A stretch of DNA of 64,000 nt from Heterodera schachtii (taxonomy: Eukaryota > Nematoda > Chromadorea > Rhabditida > Heteroderidae). Below are positions 22,889 to 33,659 of this stretch, in pieces (positions within the stretch are counted from its first letter, which is position 1; each line of letters begins with the position of its first letter). The DNA lies in assembly GCA_023374025.1 (NCBI GenBank), contig SIJG01000228.1, positions 1 through 64,000 on the forward strand, read 5' to 3'. A program made the position numbers and the translations under genes. A model generated the notes under the pieces. The model was not told where the DNA came from. It made no database searches and was given only the letters and a program-made list of their open reading frames with translations.

Positions 22889-23600
22889 ATGCGCTTTCCC
22901 CCAAAACTTCCACTCCCTAATGAGCTTCTTTCCGAATTGGCCAATGCTTTTCGTTTCGATTTTCGTTGGTCCGTTCTCCGCGTTTCTTCCTCCATTTTTG
23001 ATCACTTTCTCGCCAAAAGACAGCAAAAAATTCTTCAAAATGTTGATTTGAATTTTAAAAAGGTAAATTATAAATGGGGGTGCTAATTGCAATGATTTTG
23101 AAAATTGGGACGACCCTAATGGTGATTAATTCTGTTTTCACATCTCGTTGGCCCTTGGAAAAGGCGTTTTAAATATTCGCGCAGCCCCTTACGCCATTGG
23201 AACTCATCCAATTACTAAAGCTGAGATTTTCGAGACCGAGACCAGAAAAACCCGAGAATTTTCTTGAGTCTCGACTCAAGCTTTCGAACAGCACTACTAA
23301 ATTCGGAAGAAGAATTTTCACACATGTCCCATTCATCGCTTTATTACCGTCAATAATTGATTTATGAATTTTTGATCATATTGATTAAACTTTCAAATCT
23401 ATGCTTTTTTCAAATCTGATAATATATCATGATCAGAAGTCTCGAAAACGCCCGGGCTAGTTAATTTTTTCATATTTTAGCATTTTCGTGGACATTTGCA
23501 TGTGCCAATGCATGAAGCTGTCCTCGCGGCACGCACTCTGAACAAATATCGCCACATCAAGAATCCGCTCCGTTTATTTTTCTTTCATCCGATCAACTCA
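22889..23600 (+). pseudogene. S5: truncated array gene (exon 1 plus exon 2 relic)
   Basis: Exon 1 (22889-23062) is intact: PLPNELLSELANAFRFDFRW, RVSSSIFDHFLAKRQ, ending at AAAAAG|GTAAAT. A decayed exon 2 is visible at about 23495-23550 (GTGCCAATGCATGAAGCTGT, CTCGCGGCACGCACTCTGA). No exons 3-7 follow before S6. If expressed, it would give a short F-box-like peptide only. Confidence 0.65.
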
Positions 23601-25017
23601 TTTGGTCATTTTATTGAGATGTTAACCGCCGCGTACGAAACCGATTTAGATTTTTAGGTTAATTTAAAGACCAATAATATACAAATTAAAAGTTTTTTTT
23701 TCTTTTTATATTTTGGTTTTTTTCATTTAGTTTTGCATTTCTGATTTCTAATAAAAATTTTTTAATTAATAGATTCATTCGATAGCCTTAAATGTTCTCT
23801 ATTATCCTGCCAAATCAAAAAAAAATTCGTTAAATTATCACCAAAAAGTTATGACAAAAAAATGTTCAAAAACTCTGTGCTTTTGAGTTCCTCTGGCCAT
23901 AATTCTTTGAAAGTTAACAAATTTTTTGAAATTTTGCAGGCTAATAGAGAAAACTTAGAGCTATCAAATGATTCAAGAATTAAAAATTTTGTTGCTTTGG
24001 CAAAGTTATGGATAACTTTTTTGTTAAACATTTTCATTTGATTTCCGTTTGCCGTTCTCCGATAATTTTCTTCTTATTTTTTTTCATAAATTTCTCTCGA
24101 AAAGGGATTGGAAGTTTCTTCTAAATAAAACTATGATGATAAATTTGGCTTTTCCATTTAATTGGTGCCTAATTAGGCATCAATTCATTCAAATTACTGT
24201 CAATTTGTGATCAATTTGTTTTAATGATGAATTAAGGAAGGTCCATGCCAATTTGTTGGCCATTATTAGTTAACAATTTCGTCGTTTGCTTGAGATGGCA
24301 GAAGAATGAAAGGACATAAAACCGATTTTACAATAATATTTAATGTTAAACAATTGAATGGCATTTTTAAATAATATATTTGGAGGATAAAAATTGTTTT
24401 GTTAATTTTTTCGAACTTAATGCATTTTGTCGGCACTTTCTGATTTTATTTACTTATTTTTATTTGTTCGGTTGCAAAATTTTAAAAGCAAAATTTCCAA
24501 TTTATTTTATGGTTTTCCATTGACCTTCTGCTGATGATTTACTGTTGTGAGAAATGTGCCTTTTTTTACTTTGTTTCTGTATTAGTCCAATTGATTTTTG
24601 CCGTTTTTCTGTCCCTTTTGCCTTTCTCTAATGACCACCACCAACTCACTCCTCATTAATATTCTAATTATTCACATCCAAATCCAAGCCTTTCTTTTAG
24701 TTAATTCCCACTTCTCAATATTATTTTTTAAAATTACTCTTACTCATGGATTGTCCCTCCAAAATTAAACTTCCCCTAATTAATTAACTAATTAGTTTAT
24801 TTGCTTTTATGCCATGGATTGTTCCTCAAAAATTCAACTTCCCGAATTAATTAATTAGTTTTAATTGCTTTTAAGCCATGGATTGTCCCTCCAAAATTAA
24901 ACTTCCCCTAATTAATTAAATTAATTAACTAATTAGTTTAATTGCTTTTATGCCATGGATTGTTCCTCAAAAATTCAATTCCCGAATTAACTAATTAGTT
25001 TTAATTGCTTTTAAGCC
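23601..25017. other. Spacer S5-S6
   Basis: Contains the dispersed repeat (23765-24040, with ATTCGATAGCCTTAAATGTT and its partner GCTATCAAATGATTC). The conserved upstream block lies at 24585-24640. Five successive start modules begin near 24744, 24813, 24877, 24953 and 25018, each TTTTA(A/T)GCCATGGATTGT. Only the last leads into a long frame. Confidence 0.55.
24585..24640 (+). promoter_or_regulatory. Conserved upstream block, S6
   Basis: TATTAGTCCAATTGATTTTT, then GCCGTTTTTCTGTCCC and TTTTGCCTTTC, about 380 bp before exon 1 of S6. Confidence 0.45.
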
Positions 25018-28000
25018 ATGGATTGTTCCTCAAAAATTCAACTTCCCCTTGAACTTCTCTCCGAATTGGCCAATGCCTATCGTTTCGACTTTCGTTGGTC
25101 CGTTCTCCGAGTTTCTTCCTCCATTTTTGATCACTTTCTCGCCAAAAGACAGCAGAAAATCCTTAAAATTGTTTATTTGAAAGTTCAACAGGTAAGAAGT
25201 TAAGAACAGCACATACAAAGCAATCAAATTTAAACATTCTTGGTACCATTATACAATACAGCTTTTCTCTAGTTCCCTGCTAATTTCAATAAATTCGGTT
25301 AACTTTATAAAAAGTTGTATGGAAATAAGTACTATTTCTGCCATAGCTTATGTTAAATTTGATAATTTTATTTTAAATCACAGGCTAATAGAGAAAAGTT
25401 GGACTTTTGAATGATACCAAGAATGTAAAATTTGATTGGTTTTAAGCAAAGTTATACCATGTTATGTCGAAAAATAGCTAAAATGGCGGATTTTACGAAA
25501 CGATCTAACACTAGGGAGAGCCGTACTGACATAGTCACTAATTTTTCCAAAATGCTATTTATTTTTCCAGAAATTTTCCGCAAATATCCCACGACGTAAA
25601 GGAATCACCCTGTTTATTCACTGATCAGTGATCAATCACGAGTTAATGTTCTTTCATTTTCAGATTATCAACATGTACGGGGGATTGGACAATATTAGGC
25701 AAAAGTTGGCCAATTTTCAAAACAACATCTCTCTGTCAATGTCCAATGTGCCAATACACGAAGCTTTGGTCGCGGCATACGCTCTGATCAGCGTACATAC
25801 GGTAGTGAGACGGCTACCCGACATTTGGGGAACCCGACATTTAGGGAACCCGACATTTGGGGACCCGACTTTTGGGGATCCGACACTTAGGGAACCCGAC
25901 ATTTGGGGACCCGACTTTTGGGGATTTTATTAAAACAAAAAAATATTTAAAAGTTTTTCCAAATTAGACAAATTTACGTCTGCTTTAGCCAGAGTTAATT
26001 CCATTGCAATAAAAAACAAAATAATATTTTTAAAATTAACTCTGTTTCCGGACTCACCGTGAGGAGGTAGCAGAATTTGAGCCCATACTAACCACAATAC
26101 AATAGACAAACCACGAGACATTTTTTAAGTACAGTATACCTCTTTACAATTTTTATTTAAAACGCCTTTCCCAAGGGCCAACAGGAACAGAAATTCGTCA
26201 AGGGCATTCAAAAAGTCCAGACGGCTTTGCTGTCTAATTGCTACAATAAATGCCGACGTCAACTTTTCTATTTCTTATCTTTCGAGTGACTTTGTGCGGT
26301 ACTTTAAATTAATTTTTAACAAATTAATTTTTTTATGACTCACTTGCAAAGCAAATTTCAGTCCGGAAACTTAAAAAATATTATTTGCTTTTTTCTTGCA
26401 ATGGAATTAACTCTGGCTAAGGCAGACGTAGTCTAATTTGGATAAATTTTTTTTGTTTTAATAAAATCCCCAAATGTCGGGTCCCCAAATGTCGTCCCCA
26501 AAGTCGTTCGATCCCCAAAAGACGTTCGATCCCCAAATGTCGGGTCCCCAAATGTCGGTTCCCCAATGTCGGGTCCCCAAATGTCGGGTCCCCAAAAGTC
26601 GCACCACGAGTGAGACAAGTGGGGGGCATACGGTACCGAAAAAAGTATTCCAGTTATAGTATACCAAAATTTAATTATTTGACATAAATAACTGACAGAA
26701 ATGAACAAATAAATGGAACTTTTTTGAGTGATAGATATAATAAAGATGCTTACACTGGGCATTTAATAAATATGCATTTCTTCGAGTTTTTCGTTATTTG
26801 TGGATCACGGTATTGACACAGATTACTGTAACAGGTTGGGTTAGTGCCATTCGGTGAAGAAGACATAGTCAATGAGATTGGTGTAATTTATGGAAATATT
26901 CAAAATATAAAACATATTATATAACACGGTGCTACGTCAAACCGAAATGGTCTCATTTTGAATAAAAATATTTAAATTTATGATTTTATAAACTTGGCGT
27001 AAAAGTTGTAGTAAGGTCGAACGATAATTTGTATTTATCCCTCCCCCACCCCGCAATGCCCTAATTTGGCTTAATTAAGGGATCGGTTGCATTCTTTGCT
27101 CCCCCCCCCCCCCCGCCCGCAATTCCCTAATTGCCTTAATTTGTAAGGGCAATTTCAATGAATTGTACGCCTTTTTGGAAAGCCACAAATTCGTACGACA
27201 AATCCATCCGAAACTGCAGAAAATTTGGTGGGACGTTCATTTTTTGGAGGCCGAACAAACGCTGGGGGCGAGGTGAAAGATGGAGAAAATTGCGATAAAA
27301 ATAAATAAATTTAAATGAATTTTTAAGATCGAGCTGGGACGAAGTCCGAATAGGGCAAGTAATTAAATTTAATTAAAAATATTTAAATGTTAAATTAATG
27401 ATTTTAATTAATCAATAAGGATGGTTCCAAAAAATGATTCCGTATACCATAAACAAAATTAAATAATGGGTTTTCTACCTAATAAACATTAATAAAAAAA
27501 ATTTATTTACCTCTATTTAAATGTATCCAAATGTTTTAATATAAAAATGAAAATTAACATTTTATAAAATATTATTATTATTATTTAATTAAATTTAAAT
27601 ATTTGCCCTATTTTGACTTCGTCCTAGCACTTTTTAAGCGAACTTAGCCCATTGCAAAAATACATTGTGCGCGAGAAGCATCCGTTGCCGCCGACAATTT
27701 GGGAGAAAAATGGCTTTTTTAAGGAAAATGAGGTGAAATTTAACTGATGAAAAGCATTTGCTAGAGCTCGGCATTTTGAAAACGCCTGGACCTGGGCATA
27801 GATTTTTTGAAAAAAAAATCAATTACTGTCCTGGGTTTCCTGACAAAAATCCAGGAAAACCCAGCTTGCCGAAAAAGGGCCTAGACCTGGGGATCCAGGA
27901 AAAATAGAGGCCAAGATCCAGGTCCAGGTCGAGCTCTAGCATTTAAATATTTGAGACAGATTCCCCTCCCCCAATTTTCGTAGAAGTTACTAATTAATGA

Positions 28001-29452
28001 TTACTTCATGATGACCCAATACTTGGCTAGGCCCGACAGGTGGGAGCTGGCGGCAAGGATAGGCCTTTCGCCGACGCTGGGTAATTAATTTTACCAAATT
28101 GTGAAAAATAATTGGTTGATTAATTAGCGCAGGTTAATTATTAAAGACCGGAATGGTAATGAGCCTGAAATTTAGTTATATGAATTTAGGCACAATTAAA
28201 ATTCTCGTATTTTTATTTTCAAATTCAGGACAAAATGTCCAGATTTAGATTTGCTTCAATTCATTTTCTTAGAATTTATATAATTGATGTTGTTTTTTTT
28301 TGTTTTTCTTTTCGAACCGTTTTTTTTTTGAAAAAACTTTTAGGGAACCTGGGGTTCGGTGATGCCGATAGGCGCCGTCGAGAAAATTTTATAAATTTCT
28401 GACTAACATTATTGATCGGCATTCGGAACCCCAAAGTTCCGACAATTAAGTAAGTCTGTTTGAAATTGATTATTTTTAAAAACCCTAAAATTCTATCTTC
28501 GAAGTTCCGTGTGCACGTTTCCGTGCCACGGAGGTTTAAGAAGCCATTTACAAGCTCTATTAGGTCTACAAAATCATAATGATTTATGATTTTCCAATTA
28601 CTTCAAAGCAGTTTTTAGCACCTAAAAATCGTATCCTTAGTTATGGCTTCTTAAACTGCCCTGTCATGGAAACGTGCGCACGGAACTGAGACAATAATCA
28701 AATTTTGAACTAAAAACACTTCGCCAAATAATTAAAATTTTAAGTATGGGTATTAATTAGTGCATTAATTAATGGGAGGGTGATTAATTAATTAATTAGC
28801 TTGGCTGTTGGAGTGCAATTTCCGAAAACCAACATTCATATTGAAAATTTCCGCCGAAAGATGAAATGACAATTTGAGACAAAAAAATTCAAAAAATAAT
28901 AAAATAGTTTTTATATATTGTTTTTAGTATCCAGTTGGTACAGAAAATTACGATCAAAGCATAAAAGGGCACGGAGAGCGAAAATGGTTGGTTTCGATGA
29001 AATCACAAGGGGAAATTTGGGCAAAATAGAAAGTCCATATAAGCCGGGTATTCGGGTCTTATTCCCGATGCTCAATTTATGATGCCCAAATCTGAAAATT
29101 TTTAAAAATTTAAAGTGAATTGAGAGAAATTTCAGGCTAAAACTGAAATTTTGTGCCAAAAACGTGCAGAACGAATTTTAATGAACAAAAACGAAACACA
29201 CAAAAAAAAAACTCACATAACTTTGACATTGGAGACATAAAACTCAACAATTTGATTGGAAAACAAAATTTAATTTTTAAATTACAATGCTATTTTATTT
29301 AAAAAACAATTAAAATGTGTCAAGCATTGGTCATAATCAACAAATTTAAGCTCTCTCACGCAAAAAAGCCACCTGCTGAATTGGAAGAGAAAGTTGAGGA
29401 CGATCTTTTTGATGAAATGCCTCCATTCACTAATTTGTTTTTGCTTAATTGA
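25018..29452 (+). CDS. S6: F-box-like/SIX protein with altered recognition helix
   Basis: Seven exons: 25018-25191, 25664-25801, 27148-27272, 27639-27732, 27984-28080, 28928-28986, 29351-29452; 262 aa, all phases matching the array. Exon 1: QLPLELLSELANAYRFDF. SIX part: EALVAAYALISVHT joined to GNFNELYAFLESHKF. Homeodomain: LSPLQKYIVREKHPLPPTIW to VSSWYRKLRSKHKRARRAKM. The usual WFxNRR is WYRKLR: W48 is kept, but N51, nearly invariant in homeodomains, is K. DNA binding may be changed or lost. Exon 7 ends in the acidic/hydrophobic tail EDDLFDEMPPFTNLFLLN, which could act as an activation or protein-contact segment. Three transposons sit in its introns (25812-26608, 27328-27630, 27761-27938) without breaking the splice sites. 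Confidence 0.75.
25812..26608. mobile_element. hAT-like TIR element with minisatellite ends, exon-like cargo
   Basis: 797 bp, beginning GGCTACCCGACATTTGG and ending AAAGTCGCACCACG, with exact 8-bp duplications AGTGAGAC (25804-25811, 26609-26616). Ends are tandem GACATTTGGGGACCC units in inverted orientation. Long inner arms are also inverse (25990-26058 versus 26343-26411). The minus-strand interior (about 26121-26052) has a first-exon-like piece, MSRGLSIVLWLVWAQILLPP, ending at a strong donor (CACG|GTGAGT), which looks like a signal peptide. The insertion is 2 nt inside the intron 2 donor. Confidence 0.85.
27328..27630. mobile_element. hAT-like MITE at the exon 4 acceptor of S6
   Basis: 303 bp. 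The left end ATCGAGCTGGGACGAAGTC is inverse to the right end GACTTCGTCCTAGCAC. Exact 8-bp duplications TTTTTAAG lie at 27320-27327 and 27631-27638. The target is the splice acceptor itself, and the second copy restores TTTTTAAG|CGAACTTAG before exon 4. Confidence 0.88.
27761..27938. mobile_element. Short TIR element, AGAGCTC / CCTGGA family
   Basis: About 178 bp, beginning CTAGAGCTCGGCATTTTG, ending AGGTCCAGGTCGAGCTCT, flanked by AGCATTTG and AGCATTTA (8 bp, one mismatch). The inside carries CCTGGATTTCC/TCCAGG pairs. Related, more worn copies lie at about 1900, 7440, 19530, 31440, 35760, 39020, 43540, 47375, 50560 and 51860. Confidence 0.65.
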
Positions 29453-30836
29453 ATCCAATTATGGATTTATTGTTGCCCCATAAATGAAAACTTCCTAACG
29501 AGTTAATTAGAAAAATATGAGAATAATTCAAATTATACTAGCACATAATCCGAAAGTGGAGAATGGAAAAATTAATTTTAGAAATTATAAAATTAGATTA
29601 GATTATAATTAAAACAAAAAGGCACATAAAATATGCACGAAAAAGGTGATAAAAGGCATAAAAATGAACAAAATGGACAAAAAAGGCACAAAAAATTGGA
29701 AAAAGAAACAGCAAAAAGTCACACTTTTTGGACAACATTAAAAAAAAATTTTATTAAGGATTTTTAGGGAGCAAAAACACGTAAACCTTAATCAAAAAAC
29801 TTATTTTTGGTCATTTACTCATTATTAATTAATACACAAAACTCATTCGTTAAATCACCATAAATTACATCCAAAAATATTTAGCGGTCTTTTTTTCAAA
29901 ATGCACTCGGAATTTTGGAATTTTCACACCGTTTTCGCTGCGCGCTTTTTCAAAAAACATTTTGGGAAACCACAGGAAGGGCACGGGAAAACTAAAAATT
30001 ATGGCAATTTTTGTTTTAAGAAAAATTGTTTATTTTCTACAGGCTCTCGAATATGACCATTAATATTTTAAATGCCCCTTTTCAAAAATAAAAAATAGTC
30101 GGGAAATTTGTCCAAAAAAAAAATATTTTTAATGGATTTTTGGCTGATTTTTGGTGAAATTTTTTGTGATTTAAACCGCTTCAAAAAACGCTTTTTTGAT
30201 TTTTTTTTTTTTTTTTGCATCTCGGGAACTATTCTATATAATGATTAAAGGTCATTAGAGATTGCTTGGAACTCGTTTTGGCCGCTTTTTTAGCGGTCCC
30301 AATTCTAAATTACAGCCAAAAAATGTGCCAAAATTCAACAAATTTTTTCTTTTACGGTTTGCCATTGACCTGCTGCTGCTGGTTGTGAGAAGAACCAAAG
30401 CCTTTTTGCGTTCATTTTGCCCATTTTAGTCCAATTGATTTTCACCGTCCGTTTTTTGTGTTTCCATTGCCCTTCTCCAATGAATGACCACCAACTCATT
30501 AATTATTCATAATTATTTACATCTCAATCCCAAGCCTATATTTTAGTCAATTTCTATTTTCCATATTAATTAATTAATTATTTTATTTTTTAAGCCATAG
30601 ATTGTTCCCCTCCCCCAAAATTCCCCCTAATTAATTGATTCGTTGAATTATTTTTAAGCCATGCGCTTCTCCCAACCTAAAAAATTCAATTAAATTGTTT
30701 TTACGCCATGGATTGTCCCTCCAAAATTCAATTGCTCCCTAATTGATTCATTAGTCTAATTGTTTTTAGGCCATGCGCTTTCCCCGCAAAATCAACTGCC
30801 CCCATAATTCATTAATTATTTAATTGCTTTTAAGCC
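29453..30836. other. Spacer S6-S7
   Basis: AT-rich, no gene. It is nearly the same as 44924-46543 between S8 and S9, so both belong to one duplicated block. It holds a conserved upstream block (30424-30490) and four start-like modules at about 30596, 30660, 30707 and 30771 before the S7 start. Confidence 0.55.
30424..30490 (+). promoter_or_regulatory. Conserved upstream block, S7
   Basis: TTTTAGTCCAATTGATTTTC, ACCGTCCGTTTTTTGTG, CCATTGCCCTTCTCC and AATGAATGACC, about 350 bp before the S7 start. Confidence 0.5.
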
Positions 30837-33070
30837 ATGGATTGTCCCCAAAAATTCCACTCCCTAATGAGCTTCTTTCCGAGTTGGCCAATGCTTTCGT
30901 TTCGATTTTCGTTGGTCCGTTCTCCGCGTTTCTTCCTCCATTTTTGATCACTTTCTTGCCAAAAGACAACAGAAAATTCTTCAAACTATTAAATTGTATT
31001 TTCAACAGGTCAGCTAAGAACATCAAAAATGACTAAATTAAATTGGTAATTAGTAAATAGGAGAAATTAAGGCTTACAGTCATTTGCGGATAATTTCCGG
31101 AAAAAACAATTTAAAATGTGAAAACTAAGGAAAAAAAAATAAATCGTTCATTTTCAGTCGGATGAACAACGTGAGGAACCAGACAATGTTGGGCAATATT
31201 TTGCAAATTTTCGTAACAAAATCTTCCTGACAATTTCCAATGTGCCAAAACATAAATCTTTGCTCGCGGCACGCGTTCTAATCAACTTACATACGGTAAT
31301 GAGACAAGTGGGGGGCATAATTAAGACATTAATGTCTCAAACAAAAGTACAGGGAAGTTTCATCTTTTCTGTACTACAGTTCTGAAAGTGATTTCGTCCA
31401 ATTTTTGTATATGTACAGTATACGCCCCAATTAGAGTTCGACATTTTGAAGAAAACCCTGAACTTGGCTTGTATTTATATAACAAAAATCCAGGTCAAGG
31501 AAAAATCAAGGCCTGGGTCCAGGTCCATTTTAACCCTTAACAAAAGAAAATTATTTAATTATTTGAGATAAATAACTGACAGAAATGAACTAAATTAAAT
31601 TAATTGGACGTCCAATTTCTCTAATTGCATTAATTTGTAAGGGCAATTTCAATGAATTGTACGCCTTTTTGGAAGGCCAAAAATTCGCACAACAAATTCA
31701 TCCGAAGCTGCAGAAAATTTGGTGGGACGTTCATTTTTGGAGGCCGAAAAAACGCTGGGGAAAAGGTGAAAATGAGGAAAAAAATAAAAATTCACGTGAT
31801 AAATTGGAAATTTAAAATCTAAATATTTAAATGAATTTTAAGCGAACTTAGCCCATTGGAAATGTACAAAGTGCGCGTGGAGCATCCGTTGCCCACGACA
31901 ATTTGGAACGGCAAGCAGAAAAAGGGTTTCTATAACGAAAATACGGTAAAAATTAACGGGTGAAAAGCATTAGATCAGGGATATGTCGGATGCTGTTATT
32001 TCCTAAAATCCGATGGCAGGAAATTACTAAAATTTTCGGCATTTATAGTAATATGTAAATTGAGGCTTTTTTAATCGTGTTAAAACCTGGATCCGGATTG
32101 TATGGACAAAAAGACCCACGAAGATCCAAGACCCATGAAAAATCCAGGATGCCGAAAAAATGCCTGCTCGGGAATTTTTTGAGGGCATCGGCACACATCC
32201 CTAATTCAACGCATATCCCTGATTTATGTATATTTGAGATATCCGCCTTACTCCTTCCCATTTTCACAGATTACACTGCTTAATGAGCAATTCATTAGAA
32301 AGAATTACTTGTCCCAGGCCGATAGGTGGGAGCTGGCGGAAGCGACGGGCCTTTCGACGGCACAAAGTAATTAATTAAAAAATTAATTAGTTGATTGATT
32401 ATCGTATAGTAATGTAATTGCTAATGCAAATCCAATATGGAAATTAGTTAATTCATCAGTGTATTAATTATGCAGGGTAATTAATTAATTAACTTGTAAC
32501 TGTTTGAGTCACAATGCCCGAAAAGCGACATTCTTATTTAACAATTGCCAATTAAAATATATTCGTAAAACGACCAAATGGCATTTTTGAAATAATATTT
32601 TTATAATTAAAAAACAAATTAATAAATAATAAAATAATTTTATATAAAATTTCAGTTAAAAATTGGTTCACTAATCGACGATCGAAACAGAAAAAGGCAT
32701 CGAGAGTTAAGTTTGACAAAATTTCAGAGGGAAATTTGGACAAAATAGAAAGAGGAGTTTCGGATTTCTCATGAGAAAAATGTTTGTCTTCGGGTGGGAA
32801 TCGAACCCACGCCGAAACCCAATCCATGGGCATGTTTACCACTGAGCTATTCTTTAAATTGTTGAATCAGTTGGTCTGGAAGAAAGTCGAAAAAAATAAT
32901 ATTTTATGGCCAAAAATGAAACAAAAAATTTTGAAATTGAGGCCATAAAAAGTCATAATAACTAATTTAAGCTCGCTTATTTCGTCCAAATGCCATTACC
33001 CGCTGAATTGGAAGAGGAAGAGGAGGACAACAAACTTTTGGAGCCGAAAGAAAAGAAAAAACGAAAATAA
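30837..33070 (+). pseudogene. S7: array gene with three 1-nt deletions
   Basis: All seven exons are present: 30837-31008, 31158-31295, 31642-31765, 31843-31945, 32270-32366, 32656-32705, 32972-33070. Exon 1 is 172 nt (two single-base losses, in the CCCC run after GATTGT and in GCTTTCG) and exon 3 is 124 nt (one T lost in CATTTTTGG). These break the frame before the homeodomain. The homeodomain exons are clean and almost identical to S9 (IKNWFTNRRSKQKKASR; tail LLEPKEKKKRK). All three losses are in homopolymers, so assembly error cannot be excluded. The exon 6 donor is GTTAAG instead of the GTAAGT of S9. Confidence 0.7.
32785..32850 (-). ncRNA. tRNA-like element (intron 6 of S7)
   Basis: The minus strand has ATAGCTCAGTGGTAAACATG and GTGGGTTCGATTCCCACCC. 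The T arm is perfect, but the D stem is lost (GCTC/ACAT). Nearly identical to the S9 copy. Confidence 0.55.
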
Positions 33071-33104
33071 ACGGAGGAATAAACGACGGAGGGGAAGGGA
33101 AGAG

Positions 33105-33160
33105 AAGGGCACGGCACAATTTGACAAGAAATGCCATACTCACATATTTCGAATAAATGC
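33105..33160 (+). terminator. Conserved 3' end with AATAAA, S7
   Basis: AAGGGCACGGCACAATTTGA, ATGCCATACTCACATATTTC, and AATAAA at 33152-33157. Confidence 0.5.
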
Positions 33161-33590
33161 CTTCATCCCAATCACCAATTTGTTTTAATGATGAATTAAG
33201 GAAGGTCCATGCCAATTAGTTGCCATTATTAGCGAATAATTTGTTCGTCAGCTTGAGATGGCATAGGAATAAAAGGACGTGAAACCGATTTGACAATTCA
33301 AATATTGAATGTTTATACATATTTGAATGGCATTTTTTAAATAAAACATTTTATAAAACATTCTTCGGTTTTAAGTGAAACCACAAAATTTTTATATTTT
33401 CGTGAACTTAATAACAGTTTGTCGGCACTTTATATATATATATATATATTATTGTTATGTTGGCTAATTTTTAATGCAAAATTCTTCGAAATTTTGCGAT
33501 TTTCTATTACAGTTTGCCAATTTGCCATTGACCTCCTCCGGCTGAATTACTGTTGTGAGAACAATGAATGCCTTTTACTTCATTTGCCCA

Positions 33591-33652
33591 TATTAGTCCA
33601 ATTGATTTTTGCCGTCCGTTTTTTATGTTTCCAGTGCCCTCTTCTAATGACC
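33591..33652 (+). promoter_or_regulatory. Orphan copy of the upstream block
   Basis: ATATTAGTCCAATTGATTTT, GCCGTCCGTTTTTTATG, CCAGTGCCCTCTTC. No exon 1 follows for 7 kb, so it marks a lost unit. Confidence 0.5.
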
Positions 33653-33659
33653 CCAAAAT

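Noticed and set aside
32785..32850. Functional tRNA gene
   Set aside because: A good T arm, but the D stem, anticodon stem and acceptor do not pair properly.
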